64,000 bases of DNA from positions 48,092,502-48,156,501 of the forward strand of contig CAXKWD010000008.1 of the NCBI GenBank assembly GCA_964059195.1, read 5' to 3'. Under the pieces are notes generated by a model that saw only the letters and a list, made by a program, of their open reading frames with translations, made no database searches and was not told the DNA's origin. Position numbers and translations under genes: made by a program. Origin of the DNA: Ectobius pallidus. Lineage: Eukaryota; Arthropoda; Insecta; Blattodea; Ectobiidae. Below are positions 53,629 to 64,000 of the stretch, piece by piece (position 1 is the stretch's first letter; each line of letters starts with the position of its first letter).

Positions 53629-55087
53629 TGTAGGATCAGGGGGCGTATATTTGTAAGAGCGGACTGTAAGAGTCCCTAAAACCTACACGAGATTGAAACT
53701 TTAATTGTGCTTAACACTTTTCGTGCTAACCACAACTAATGAGATCTCTGGCGGAGGACCACCTCCATTGTATTGGAGGAATTGAAATGAATAAGCTTTA
53801 TAGCATACATCACTCAATGAAACCAACGAATATAAGACATAATATTTAATTATAAGCTAAAACACACGAACGAATACACTTTCACTTGGTTGAAAAGAGT
53901 TGAAAACGAAGATAGTAGGTCTTCAGCTGAAAGTCTTCTTGAAGATAGCATTTACATATCAATACAATGGTTGACAATCTTCTAGTATGTAGTGTTTGTG
54001 TTTGATGTAATATGTGAATCCATCTTAACGCATGAGATTAAAGTTATGATTCAAGGATGTGAACATTGTCACCATCTACCATATAAACGATTGAATGAAA
54101 GTTCGTAGATAATGGAGATGAAAGTTTAGTCTTGATGTCACATATAATCACATTTGTGAATAAATATACATCTGTCCGTGAAGCGTGACACTTGTAGAAA
54201 TAGTTTTCAAGACTAGAAACTGAATGTCAAGTCTGATGGATAGGCTATTTAATGATAGCCAAATCGCAACAATGAAGATCAATGTTTAAAGCGTAGATGT
54301 ATGAAAATTGGAATCACTTCTAGTAACACTAATGATGACTTACTTGAAGCGAAGTATATGTCCTTATTTAGATTTATATTAGCAGAATCTTTACTGCTAT
54401 AAGAATGAGAATATGTGTCGTGATGTCCCAGCTATTTAACAATTAGCAAAACACAACACAGAAATGCCATTTTGCCAGGCATAAATTGAATGAATGATTA
54501 AGTACATTTCTTGATGCACTAGAAATTGCTTACTTGACGAAGCATATGATAAAGAAGTGTAGAACTTGTAGGATCTATTATCCACACAAATAATAGAATG
54601 AATGTTGATGTTCAGACTATATCACGATAATCCGAAGCACCAAAGAACATGAATCCTTTCATGTCTGAATAATGGATTGTTGTTAATGAAGAAGAAGGAA
54701 GTCAAGTCATTGAGCTATATGAAATGCATATAAACTGCTCAAGAAATGTATCCTGAAGACTGGATACAAAAATAATAATCAAATATGAATAATAACAGAC
54801 AATGAATAGGGATAATAGCTTACAAGCTGGAAAATGTATGTTATTTAAATAGTAATATGAGACAAGTTGACTTCAGAAACAGGAAGTGACAAAGAAAGAT
54901 ATCCAAAGCCAACATGATAGGCTAAATCTAATGTTGTAAGTAAATGAATAAAGAATTTAATGCAATAACCTAAAAATCTAAACTTATAACAATAAAACTA
55001 GAGAAAAATGATGAATAGCATATACTGCTGTCAAGTTGCCAGCAAAAATAACTAAACTTGTAGATAGATTAAAGCTATGATTGAACA
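53629..55087 (-). repeat. BEL 5' LTR (1,459 bp)
   Basis: Same sequence as 46877-48336, TG...CA ends. It is followed outward by the target duplication ACTAC (55088-55092). Confidence 0.9.
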
Positions 55088-56060
55088 ACTACTTCTCTCG
55101 GCTTTGAGATGGTTTTTCCTGCCTCGTTTGTTAGGATAAACGCATCATTTTTTGTCTGAAGACCCATTTCTCTTTTGGCAACCATCCACATTGTTTTAGA
55201 CTTATTGCCAGATGAGTATTATATTGTCATTATGGTATATTTTAGCAGCAATTATGACCTTTTTATATATCTTTTTATAGTTTTTAAAATAATTTTTGAA
55301 GTTGTTACAGTTGGTTCTTTTATTTAAATTACTGAGATACTTTAGTCTCTCTGAAGACTTTTTTATCCCTCGTGTAATCCAAGTTTTCCCGGTGGTCTGG
55401 TTTATCTTACGTTTCTGCTTTGGCATTGTTATGTTAAGATAATATTGCACTATTTTTATGAAGGATTCACAGGCTAGGTTAACTTCATTTTCTTTATAGA
55501 TAGCATCCCACATTTCTTTTATTAATAATTGGTTGAGTACTTCGATAGCATCATCTGTATATATTCTCGCTATTTTATATTCTTTTTCACATTGTTTATC
55601 ACGCTTCCTACCATTCCTATTAACTACTGTCAATTCTTGTGCAAAATGGTCTGAAAAACCTGGGTCAAAGACTCTTATATTTTCTACTATAAGGACTGAT
55701 TGTCTCATTAATATTTGATCTATAATTGTTTTAGAATTTATTGTTACTCGAGTAGGTTCGTGTATAAGAGGTATCAGATCATGTGTCCATACATTTTTTA
55801 TCTAGTGCACCTGGGGTAAAGTCTATATTCCAATCACCTATAACAAAAACATTCTTAGTATATGGTATCCTCTCTAGTATATTACCTAACTTATCTACTA
55901 ATATATCTATATTTGCTTCAGGAGATCTATAAATGCAGATTATTATCATATTGTGTTCAGGTAGTCCCAACATGCATGCCTCAAAATGACTATCCATACA
56001 ACCGTCCTCATAATCGGAATATTCCTTAACCATAAAGCTCTTTAAGGTTACAGAAACTTA
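55088..56060 (-). pseudogene. LINE endonuclease end and linker, 5' part
   Basis: The minus frame at 56033-55779 gives FEACMLGLPEHNMIIICIYRS and NVFVIGDWNIDFTPGALD, the central part of an APE-type endonuclease (GDxN motif). After a frame change, 55708-55202 gives SDHFAQELTV (the terminal SDH active-site motif) and the linker region (KTWITRGIKKSSERLKYL). This joins the RT part on the other side of the BEL element. The endonuclease N-terminus is missing, so the LINE is 5'-truncated near 56060. Confidence 0.75.
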
Positions 56061-56256
56061 ACCTTTTCTGTATGTTAACCTTTTTCTCCATAAGGTCCTC
56101 TAACAGGTACACAATCCCTTTTCCCTGTCATCGTTCTGCTCTACTCATCATTTTCGTAGAAGTCTTTGGCATGCTGCATGTTTATTGAAAAATCCTCATT
56201 ATTAGTTGAAATGTTCATATCAAAAGACTTACTTATCTTTCCTGTTATAGATTTGG

Positions 56257-56760
56257 CTATTTTACAACTTTCTTTGTTAACATTGAGGGTCTAGCTTCAA
56301 CTGAGAGCTTCTGCACCTTAACAGAAGGAATACCAAGGGCTGAACAAGCATCATTAACTGTTTCAACAAGAATGGTTTCAGGTTCATAAATGTCTGAGCA
56401 TTCATCTTCACTGTCAGTACTGGTATCTGTGCCTTGTTTTGGATTTTGAATTTTTTGTTTTAAACATTTTGTGCACAATGCTTTCCGTGGGATTAATTTC
56501 AGCTCAGGATTGCACATAGAAACTGTCATTGATAATTATCTGAGAGATTTTTTAATAGGTTTTGAGTGAACACTGTAGGGATCAGAGCAAGATCGTCCAT
56601 AAATATGGAAGTATCTGTCCGAAAATTCAGCCTCGTGAAAAGTGCAAACATTTTTTATATCATCACAACCAATTCTAATTGAAAATAATGTTTTTTGTTC
56701 TTCAGTGAACTCTGAAATAGTATGCAGTACTGAAAACCTAGAGTAAGATAATTTATGACA
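56257..56760 (-). pseudogene. Cys/His-containing protein fragment, unidentified
   Basis: On the minus strand two nearly contiguous frames read FSVLHTISEFTEEQKTLFSI, RIGCDDIKNVCTFHEAEF, RSCSDPYSVHSKPIKKSLR, a stop, then NPELKLIPRKALCTKCLKQK and an acidic Ser/Thr stretch. The pattern C-x5-C-x2-H then C-x2-C suggests a zinc-binding module. I do not recognise the family. Such fragments often come from multi-copy transposon-associated genes. Neither end has a splice signal I trust. Confidence 0.35.
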
Positions 56761-57265
56761 TACAATGTCAGCAGGACTAGTTATAAGTGGAAACAGTGTT
56801 GGGGACAGTTATAAGTGTAAATAGTGAAGTGTAGCTAAATGTGGATTAGCTCACCATGTGAGCTCATCTGAGCATTCCTACCACGAGTAGGAGGCCCTTG
56901 CCCTTAAGGGATTCCATGGGCTTATCTTTATCTTTATCTCTCCTTTGAAAATGCCAATAGAACAAGAACACTCCATCATAATAATATACTGGTAACAATT
57001 TCAATAGCATGTGTTCAACAAAAAATAACAATAATTAAAAATTAATTTAAAAAAGAAACTAATCAAAAGACAATGAAGTACAAACACATCCTACTTGCTT
57101 TGAGTCAACTCAATAAGTGAACAGTGGACAGCATTGAACATAGAAGCTGAATCATATGAAGCTATGCATGTTCAAATACGACTTGGTCAGCAACCACACT
57201 CCAATAAACAGTGCATGTCCAGACAAGTACCGACCAGAACATATGCTATAATAACAGTTAACATA
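56761..57265. other. repeat-like non-coding sequence
   Basis: 56840-56945 (GAGCATTCCTACCACGAGTA, then a TTATCTTTATC tail) looks like the 3' end of a LINE or SINE with a short tandem tail. The remainder shows nothing. Confidence 0.4.
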
Positions 57266-57351
57266 TACAAAGTTTAGGAATGAAGTTTTTTAGACAGTGA
57301 AACTATACTAATTATTCAAAAGTAGTCGAACGTTTAAAACAATTTTAGCTC

Positions 57352-57524
57352 GAAAAAAATAATATTGAGATAGATCTATACACTGCTTCCCTTATTTTAA
57401 TTACTAACCTGAACCCAGGTTTCGGTGAGCCTTAACACCATGTTCACCAGTTATACTCCCTCTGACTGTTGGTCTTCATCAGCATCCTCTCATGGGTTTT
57501 TTAAGAACTTCTTGACGAGGTCAT
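57352..57524 (-). other. extra segment with hammerhead-like core, flanked by TAGCTC
   Basis: The plus copy (62985-62990) reads straight through GAGCTAAAAG, but here about 173 bases intervene between two TAGCTC words (57346-57351 and 57525-57530). The segment carries CTGATGA and CGAAACC boxes. It is either a small insertion with a 6-bp duplication or a part deleted from the plus copy. Confidence 0.55.
57419..57482 (-). ncRNA. hammerhead-ribozyme-like motif, family 2
   Basis: On the minus strand: AACCCA, then CTGATGA, a long internal part ending in hairpin GGTGA/TCACC, GAAAC, then TGGGTT that can pair with AACCCA. All three conserved hammerhead boxes are present in the right order, but stem II would be unusually long, so activity is doubtful. 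Confidence 0.4.
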
Positions 57525-57557
57525 TAGCTCACTTATGTACCATTACTAGGACATGTT

Positions 57558-59340
57558 TCAAGAGGTAAGTACCCTCCCATCGTTGGCTAGCGGTCGACTG
57601 GCGTTTTGGAGACTGTGTTGTGTGAGGTTCTGTGTGCTGCCATCTGTTTTCTTTGTGGTGAGTCTCACGACGTCATCTGCGGGCGGGATCTCGAAGTTCA
57701 TGACATGGTCTTCATTCTTGATGATGAAGATTTTTTCCCATACATTCAATTCGGACGTTTTTTTCACATGTTTTAACAGTTTTATATCTTTCTTAACATG
57801 GTGGTTTTCTGTCCAGCAGTGGTGAGCAACTGCGGATTTTTCAGTTTGCATTAGTCTCACGTTTCTTAGATGCTCCTTCAATCTTGTCTCTAAATTTCTC
57901 TCAGTTTGTCCAACATATACCTGGGGGCAGTCATTGCATTCTATTTGGTATATGCCTGAGAGTTCAGTTTTTTGTTTTTCAATGGATGGTTTAGTAGATT
58001 CCTAATGGTGTATTTGTTTTGTGGTGCTAATTTAATATTGTAATCCTTAAAAACTTTTTCAAATTTGTGAAACAATTTGGGGTGGTAATTGAACTTCTTG
58101 AAAACTTTTTTTGTTGTTTCTAGGTTTTCTAATGTACTAATTTATTTGATTTTGTTCCTCTTTGTGTGTCTATTGATCAACTTATCTATGAAGTTTGTTC
58201 TAAAACCATTAGTGACTGCCACTTCCTGTACATGTTGGTACTCTAAATTATATTCTGTCTTGGTCATTGGTATGCTTGTGAGTCTATGTATAAGGCTGTG
58301 AAAGATGGCAAATTGATGGGCTTTGTGGTTATGTTCGTTGTATTTTATGTAGTTATCTACAAGTGTGGGTTTCCTATAAATTCCAAATTTCAGTTTATTC
58401 TGTTCTTTCATGTTTTCAAGTCTAGGAAAGGTAGCCAACCATCTTTTTCCATTTCCATTGTGAATTTTATCGATGAGTCTTGTAAGTTTAAAAGCTTAAC
58501 AGCGTCTTCTGCAAACCTTTTTGGAATGATGGCGAAGATGTCGTCCACATATCTGTGCCAACTTTTGAAGATGTGTGGGAAGGCTTTGGCAACTTGTAAT
58601 TCTAAGTTGCTCATGAATAGGTCAGCTAACAAAGGTGATAGTGGGCTACCCATGGCTAGGCCTGTTGTTTGTTGATAAAAGTCATGATTGAAAGTGAAAC
58701 TGTTATGTTTAATACAATGTTGAATGATCTTAAGGTAACCTTCAACTTGTTCAGAGGTTATCTTATTATTCTCTGTCAGCCAATGTTTAATTAGTTTAGG
58801 AAGTTTTTCTGTGGGAATGCTCGTGAACAAAGCGTTGACATCAAAAGACACTAGTACCTCTTCCGTTCCAATGGTTGTATCTTTAATTTTGTCCACTAGT
58901 TCCATTGAATTTTGAATGCTCAAAGTGTCAAACTTTTTTAAACTGTTGAATTGTTCTACTAACCATTTTGATAGTCTATAAGTCTATATTGTTTACAATA
59001 GGCCTCATACTGTCATTATTCTTGTGGATCTTAGGTAAACAGTATAGTTGTGGTAAGAAAGGATTACTTACTATTAATTTCTTTTTTTCCCCTTTTGGAA
59101 TGACATTACTATTTTCTATTAACTTTTTTGTGGAGTCTGTGATCGATTTCAGGGGGTTTTTGGATAGCTTTTCATATTCAGGGTTTTTTTAACATCAAGT
59201 TTGTTCTACGTTCATACTCTACTTTGTCCATGATTACTGTTTTATTACCCTTATCTGCCTTTAAATAAAAAACAGGTTTCTCATTTAGGTTTTTCACTTT
59301 TTGTTTAACCTCAGCATGATTCTTTTCTTTCGGTATTTGT
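57558..59340 (-). pseudogene. Penelope family 2 RT and GIY-YIG, minus copy
   Basis: Minus frames give MDKVEYERRTNLM and LPKIHKNNDSMRPIV (59240-59000), VLVSFDVNALFTSIP, GLAMGSPLSPLLADLFM and HRYVDDIFAIIP (RT palm with its DD; 58923-58408). Then KFGIYRKPTLVDNYI (58438-58142) and a GIY-YIG domain (GIYQIECNDCPQVYVGQTER, LKEHLRNV; about 57960-57860), ending DGRVLTS at 57558. Several frameshifts. The family is clearly different from family 1: different length, and different residues around each box. The N-terminal part is across the nested LINE. Confidence 0.8.
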
Positions 59341-62207
59341 TTTAAGAATAAGAATAAGAATAAGAATCTTTATTAGCCGTTAGGTATGTTTGATACAATT
59401 GGCTTCGTCATAGATTTTACATAACATAACATTTAATCCTAACTTAATCCTAACATTTAATAATATAATGCAATAAGATATGCAACTTAATCCTAACATT
59501 TAACAGTATAATACAATAAGATACACAGCTTAATCCTAACAATTCATCACAAATTTACTTACTATGAGTCTAATTCTATTATGTCTGATTCCTTAAATTC
59601 AGTTATAGAGTAAAAGGCTTTCCTTGTTAGCCATTGGTTTAAGACGTTTTTAAACTTTGTCAAGGGGTAAGATTTGATGTTATTAGGTAGTCTGTTAAAT
59701 AAATCAATGCTTAAGTATATATGACTATTGTGAATCTTAGATAGTCTAGAGTAAGGCAGGTTGATCATGTGACTATTTCTTGTATTGTGTTTATGAAATG
59801 ATTGCCTGAGGGGATGAGAGTTTAGATTTTCGTTTGTATATACTAGACTATTGAGTATATAAAATCCAGGCAGGGTCAAAACAGTTGCTTAAAATGATCT
59901 CTACAAGAGTCTCTGGGAGCTAAACCTAGAATACTTCTAATGGCTTTTTTCTGCAGTAAGAAAACTTTTTCAGAGTGGGTTGAGTTGCCCCATAGCAGAT
60001 ACCATACATTAAATGGGAGTGAAAGTATGCAAAGTAGGAGCACAACATTAATCTCTCGCTTACCTTTCCTCTAAGCTTATGGAGTAGGAATATAACCCGT
60101 GCTAATTTATTGCATAAATATTCTATTTGCTTGTCCCAGCTAAGTTTTTTATCTATAAATATTCCTAGCAGTTTAACATGCTTATTTTCATTGTTCAGTA
60201 CATTTAAAGTAAAAATTATTTCTTCGGTTTTTGAATTGTTCAGATGCAGGAGATTTGCTTCAAACCATAAATTGGATTTTTGTAGAAAATATGTATTCAT
60301 TTCTCTTACTGAATCTAAGTTTTCACTAGTATTATAGATGGTTGTGTCATCTGCATATATTATTGTTTTACAATTGAGAAACTGTGGTAGATCATTAATA
60401 TACAGAATAAAATAGAAAGGACCCAGTACTGATCCCTGTGGGACACCTTTCCTTATTGGAAGAAATTCTGACATTTGGTTGTTCACTTTCACTATCTGAA
60501 ATCTGTTTGCCAGGTAAGACACAATCAAATTTAGAGATCTGCTTTGAATTCCGTAGTACTTTAAGTTTTTGATTAAAATTTCATGAGAGACATTATCAAA
60601 CGCTTTGCTTAAGTCTAACAATGTTGCTCCTGAAGTTAGCCTGTTTTCAAAGCTTTCATAGATATTTGAAACTAGATCCTCGACAGCTTTTACAGTTGAT
60701 AACTTAGATCTAAATCCATATTGGGCATCACTAAATAGTTTGTTTTGTTCAAAATAGGCGTAAAGTTGTTGATGCATACAATTTTCAACAATTTTTTAGA
60801 AAATGGGCACAAGTGAGATAGGGCGATAATTATTAGGGTCTGTCTTATCGCCTTTTTTAAATATAGGTACAGTGACGGTTATTTTCAATAAATCTGGGAA
60901 TATACCTTGGTAGATCATACGGTTCATCAGAAATGTCAAGGGGAAGATAATTTCGTTAGAAATATACTTAATTACAAAGTTTGAAAGACCATAGTAGTCT
61001 TCAGCCTTGGAGTAACTTAATTTATGTATTGCTTTACTCATTTCTGTGTCTGTGACAGGTGTCCATGAAAAGCTATGTTCAATAGTTTTATCCAATTGCA
61101 TAAGTAAAGATTCGGCATCATAAGCATCTCCTGGTGGGGCTATTAGTTTGTTTTGATTTTGCTGTTCGAAATTAGTAAAATAGTAGTTGAATTCATCAGG
61201 GCTAATGGCTATCTCGGGTTGTAACTTTGGAAGATTAATCTCATCTTTTATAACTGACCAGGCAGCCTTGGTTTTATTCTGAGATTTGAGTATAAAATTA
61301 TCATTTGCATGTTGTTTTGCCTTTTTTATTTCATTTCTGTATTGTTTTCTTACCTTAACATAAGACTCTTTGTATTTTTCATTCTGTTCACATTTATCAT
61401 AACATACGAGTAGCATAGTTCTAATACTATTCAGATGTGGCGTAAACCAGTTACTCAAGGCCTGTGGTTTGTAATTACATTTGCTCTTTTGAATCTTAAA
61501 TATTTTAGGACAGCATTCATTATATTCCTTTATAATTGTATCCATGAAAATATTGAATAATTTATTTACATCTTCCTCTGTTGATAGTATTTGGTACCAG
61601 TTGGTTCTCATACTTGGGTCTAATGAAATTATGAAGTAACATTTCTAATTTTTCAATGAAAATTTGTTCATTAGTAGATGGGGAACGGTAAACTGATGCA
61701 ACAATCATATTTTTACATGGGATGTGAATTGCTGTGGCCTCAAAGATCTCTTCGGCACATAGGTCTGATTCAATATTATCAATTATAGAGTAACTGATTT
61801 TAGAGTCCTCTCTTAGGTATATCGAGACACCTCCATGTGATGAGCTCTTCCTACAAAAACTACTTGCCAATGTAAATTTATGTGGTATGTAATAATTTAT
61901 TTCCTGGTCGGTTAGCCAGTGCTCATTTATGCATAGTATAGTACAGTTTGAGTTTCAAGCCAGTACTGGAGTTCCTCTAGTTTATTTTTAAGTGATCTTA
62001 TGTTTAAATGCATTATTAGAATAGCACTCTTGTTACCTTTTGGTGTACTGGCACATTTATTTGACATGAGAGAATTGGGTTCAGGACATAACCTATTATG
62101 ACCTTCATTAATTAAGTCATATGTGCTTGTATTTTCTATTGTTTGATTTACTCCTGCATCCTTAGGCCTAATATACTGGACGTTCTGATGAACTACCCTG
62201 ACAACCC
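59341..62207 (-). mobile_element. CR1/jockey-like LINE nested in Penelope family 2
   Basis: The 3' tail is (AAGAAT)n at 59344-59370 as seen on plus. The interior has endonuclease and RT. It interrupts the Penelope sequence at the word TCTTAA, which is present on both sides and in the uninterrupted plus copy near 63845. Confidence 0.85.
59562..62205 (-). pseudogene. LINE ORF2: partial endonuclease and reverse transcriptase
   Basis: From 62050: ILIMHLNIRSLKNKLEELQ (endonuclease start), SSHGGVSIYLRED and IVASVYRSPST (61870-61562). The GDxN-to-SDH part is missing, so the endonuclease is internally deleted. The RT follows: ITVTVPIFKKGDKTDPNNYR and PISLVPIFSKIVE (60900-60800), AQYGFRSKLSTVKAV, TLLDLSKAFDNVSHEILI, KGVPQGSVLGPFYFILYIND and IIYADDTTIYN (60777-59926), then KLLGIFIDKKLSWDKQIE and the C-terminal tail to 59562. 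Two or three frame breaks. A YADD box is intact. Confidence 0.8.
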
Positions 62208-62701
62208 TATTAAGATTTCTGAACATTTTGTAAGTGCTGCAATCCTATCATTGGGTCTTTTTATTAAGAGGTTTGATGATGTTTCCACATCTGCGATGCA
62301 TTCATCTAAATCATGTGAGTTGCGGACGCATGTTTTAAGACCATGGTTTAGAAAGGTAATTTCTTCTACCATGAAGGTTTCTGTGGATAAATTGACAACA
62401 TTATTGGGTGTTTCTGCTTTCTTTCTGTTTCCAAATTCTTGTTTTAAGTGTGGGTCTTTTTTGCGCAAATTTTCCGCTTTTCTCTTTAATCCTTGTGTTT
62501 TCTTTGACATAGTTCCTTTAAGTTTATTGTACATGTTTGACCTAAGGTTACTCCACATTTGGTCACCTACGGTTTTTACTAACCTCCAATGTAATTTGTA
62601 TAACTGTAAATCTATCTTTCCCAACTTTTCATAATGTTTGGACCTTTCTAACATCATTGCCTTTTTTTCCAAGAGTTTTTTATTTTTACTGTTGTCATTT
62701 A
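62208..62701 (-). pseudogene. Penelope family 2 N-terminal region, minus copy
   Basis: The minus frame (62672-62208) reads LERSKHYEKLGKIDLQLYKL, MSKKTQGLKRKAENLRKKDP and DRIAALTKCSEIL. It matches the plus copy at 63390-63850 with scattered substitutions. It lacks the first ~80 codons of the plus copy because of 5' truncation at the head-to-head junction. A coiled-coil, very basic region of unknown role. Confidence 0.75.
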
Positions 62702-62703
62702 AC

Positions 62704-63060
62704 CACCATGTTAAGAAAGATATAAAACTGTTAAAACATGTGAAAAAAACGTCCGAATTGAATGTATGGGGAAAAAATCTTCATCATCAAGAATGAAGAC
62801 CATGCCATGAACTTCGAGATCCCGCCCGTAGATGACATCGTGAGACTCACCACAAAGAAAACAGATGGCAGCACACAGAAACTCACACAACACAGTCTCC
62901 AAAATGCCAGTCGACCGCTAGCTGACGATGGGAGGGTACTTACCTCTTGAAACATGTCCTAGTAATGGTACGTAAGTGAGCTAAAAGTGTTTTAAACGTT
63001 CGACTACTTTTGAATAATTAGTATAGTTTCACTGTCTAAAAAACTTCATTCCTAAACTTT
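62704..63060 (+). mobile_element. Penelope family 2, plus partial copy (pseudo-LTR)
   Basis: Begins inside the GIY-YIG end (HHVKKDIKLLKHVKK at 62704), runs through the C-terminus (DDIVRLTTKKTDG, stop after 62950) and the 3' region, and leads into a second plus unit. Partial-then-full tandem order as in family 1. Confidence 0.75.
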
Positions 63061-63121
63061 GTAATTAATGGTGTACTAGCCATTGAAGTATAGGTTGATC
63101 TGAGAAAACACGCAATCCAAC

Positions 63122-63986
63122 ATGGCGACTGCAGAGAGATGTGAAGGTCAAATCAAGTTAACGGAACAAACAACGAATTTGGAGGTAAGGAACTGTAACC
63201 AGATTTTTAACATAGAACTTCAAGGACAGAAAAAAGACATCAAACGTTTCATGAAACTCTATTCAAAAAGACTAGACACGGCAGCTGATATTAAATTCCT
63301 CAATGTGTGCATAAAAGAAAAATTATCTCCCATCTTCCTAAAGAGGATGATCAAATTAAATGACAACAGTAAAAATAAAAAACTCTTGGAAAAAAAAGGC
63401 AATGACGTTAGAAAGGTCCAAACATTATGAAAAATTGGGAAAGATAGATTTACAGTTATACGAATTACATTTGAGGTTAGTAAAAACCGTAGGTGACCAA
63501 ATGTGGAGTAACCTTGAGTCAAACATGTACAATAAACCTAAAGGAACTATGTCAAAGAAAACACAAAGATTAAAGAGAAAAGCGGAAAATTTGCGCAAAA
63601 AAGACCCACACTTAAAACAAGAATTTGGAAACACAAAGAAAGCAGAAACACCCAATAACGTTGTCAATTTATCCACAGAAACCTTCACAGTAGAAGAAAT
63701 TACCTTTCTAAACCAAGGTCTCAAAACATGCGTCCGCAACTCACATGATTTAGATGAATACATCGCAGATGTGGAAACAACATCAAACCTCTTAATAAAA
63801 AGACCCAATGATAGGATTGTAGCACTTACAAAATGTTCAGAAATCTTAAAACAGATACCGAAAGAAAAGAATCATGCTGAGGTTAAACAAAAAGTGAAAA
63901 ACCTAAATGAGAAATCCGTTTTTTATTTAAAGGCAGATAAGGGTAATAAAACAGTAATCATGGACAAAGTAGAGTATGAACGTTGA
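63122..63986 (+). pseudogene. Penelope family 2 N-terminal region, plus copy (runs off window)
   Basis: The ATG at 63122 (MATAERCEG) opens a 102-codon frame to 63430. After a one-base shift in an A run near 63390-63400 the frame continues (LERSKHYEKLGK ... YLKADKGNKTVIMDKVEYER) until a TGA at 63984-63986, where the minus copy has AGA. It is therefore broken at least twice. The RT core would lie beyond the window. Confidence 0.7.
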
Positions 63987-64000
63987 ACAAACTTGATGTT

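Larger units (their letters stand above)
46877..55087 (-). mobile_element. BEL/Pao LTR retrotransposon, internally deleted
   Basis: Two near-identical ~1,460-bp LTRs bound a 5.3-kb interior with Gag, zinc-knuckle/protease and integrase sequences, all on minus. Target duplication ACTAC. Most of the RT and all of the RNase H are missing, so it would depend on another element's enzymes. Confidence 0.9.
45120..56060 (-). mobile_element. CR1/jockey-like LINE split by a BEL element
   Basis: The minus-strand LINE is in two parts: the 3' part (45120-46876) with RT and an (AAT)n 3' tail at 45117-45137, and the 5' part (55088-56060) with endonuclease and linker. The BEL element lies precisely between them with the duplication ACTAC. 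Confidence 0.8.
57266..62703 (-). mobile_element. Penelope-like family 2, minus copy, split by a LINE
   Basis: The minus-strand coding region runs from 62701 to 62208 and resumes at 59340 down to 57540, with a nested LINE between. It is 5'-truncated and meets the plus-strand partial copy head to head at 62703/62704. The 3' end is near 57266, where homology with the plus copy stops. Confidence 0.8.

Noticed and set aside
1..64000. CRISPR arrays, bacterial operons, prophage or rRNA
   Set aside because: No regularly spaced repeat-spacer pattern, no clustered tightly packed genes and no rRNA-like sequence. The window is plainly eukaryotic.

Overview
This is eukaryotic nuclear DNA, most likely from an arthropod with a large repeat-rich genome. 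An insect, perhaps a cockroach or termite relative, is my guess. The basis is the AT-rich sequence, the exon-like pieces bounded by GT/AG, and a mobile-element set typical of arthropods: mariner, hAT, Kolobok-like, BEL/Pao, Penelope-like and several LINE types. There are no bacterial operons, CRISPR arrays, rRNA genes or convincing tRNA genes. The species call is inference only.

Almost all recognisable coding sequence belongs to mobile elements, many nested in one another. At 0.2-4.1 kb a Harbinger-type MITE (TTA duplication) holds a hAT element with a 5-bp duplication and a transposase frame broken by one stop. At 6.26-9.25 kb a mariner element holds a Kolobok-like element (TTAA duplication) with a THAP domain and a separate P2X7-tail-like zinc domain. 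At 10.5-17.6 kb there are three hAT-type non-autonomous elements with perfect 8-bp duplications, one of them carrying a smaller nested MITE, plus a 650-bp near-palindrome of mariner-like ends and a LINE remnant. From 20.4 to 24.3 kb lies a decayed LINE whose first ORF starts with a 2A-like motif. It runs into ~150-bp tandem repeats and a tRNA-like repeat that has a relative at 12.6-13.3 kb.

The largest unit is 27.8-40.3 kb. It has ~370-bp terminal inverted repeats and encodes the end of a DDE transposase plus a FEN/XPG-like nuclease with a Cys-rich tail, the combination expected of an Academ-type transposon. It is split by a 7.8-kb insertion of four Penelope-like copies arranged head to head (full and partial on the minus strand, partial and full on the plus strand) with a 13-bp target duplication. 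One copy has an intact 850-codon frame. Each copy ends with a hammerhead-ribozyme-like core.

From 41.9 to 44.1 kb a small inverted-repeat element contains a 923-bp solo LTR. From 45.1 to 56.1 kb a LINE is split by an 8.2-kb BEL/Pao retrotransposon (LTRs ~1,460 bp, 5-bp duplication) that has lost most of its RT/RNase H region. From 57.3 kb to the window end lies a second Penelope family, also head to head and interrupted by another LINE.

Host coding sequence is limited to minus-strand exon-like segments at 25.7-25.9, 13.8-14.0 and 5.7-6.0 kb (the last with a stop codon and a polyadenylation signal), and perhaps 27.2-27.5 kb. They could belong to one long gene whose introns filled with transposons. 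I could not identify its product.
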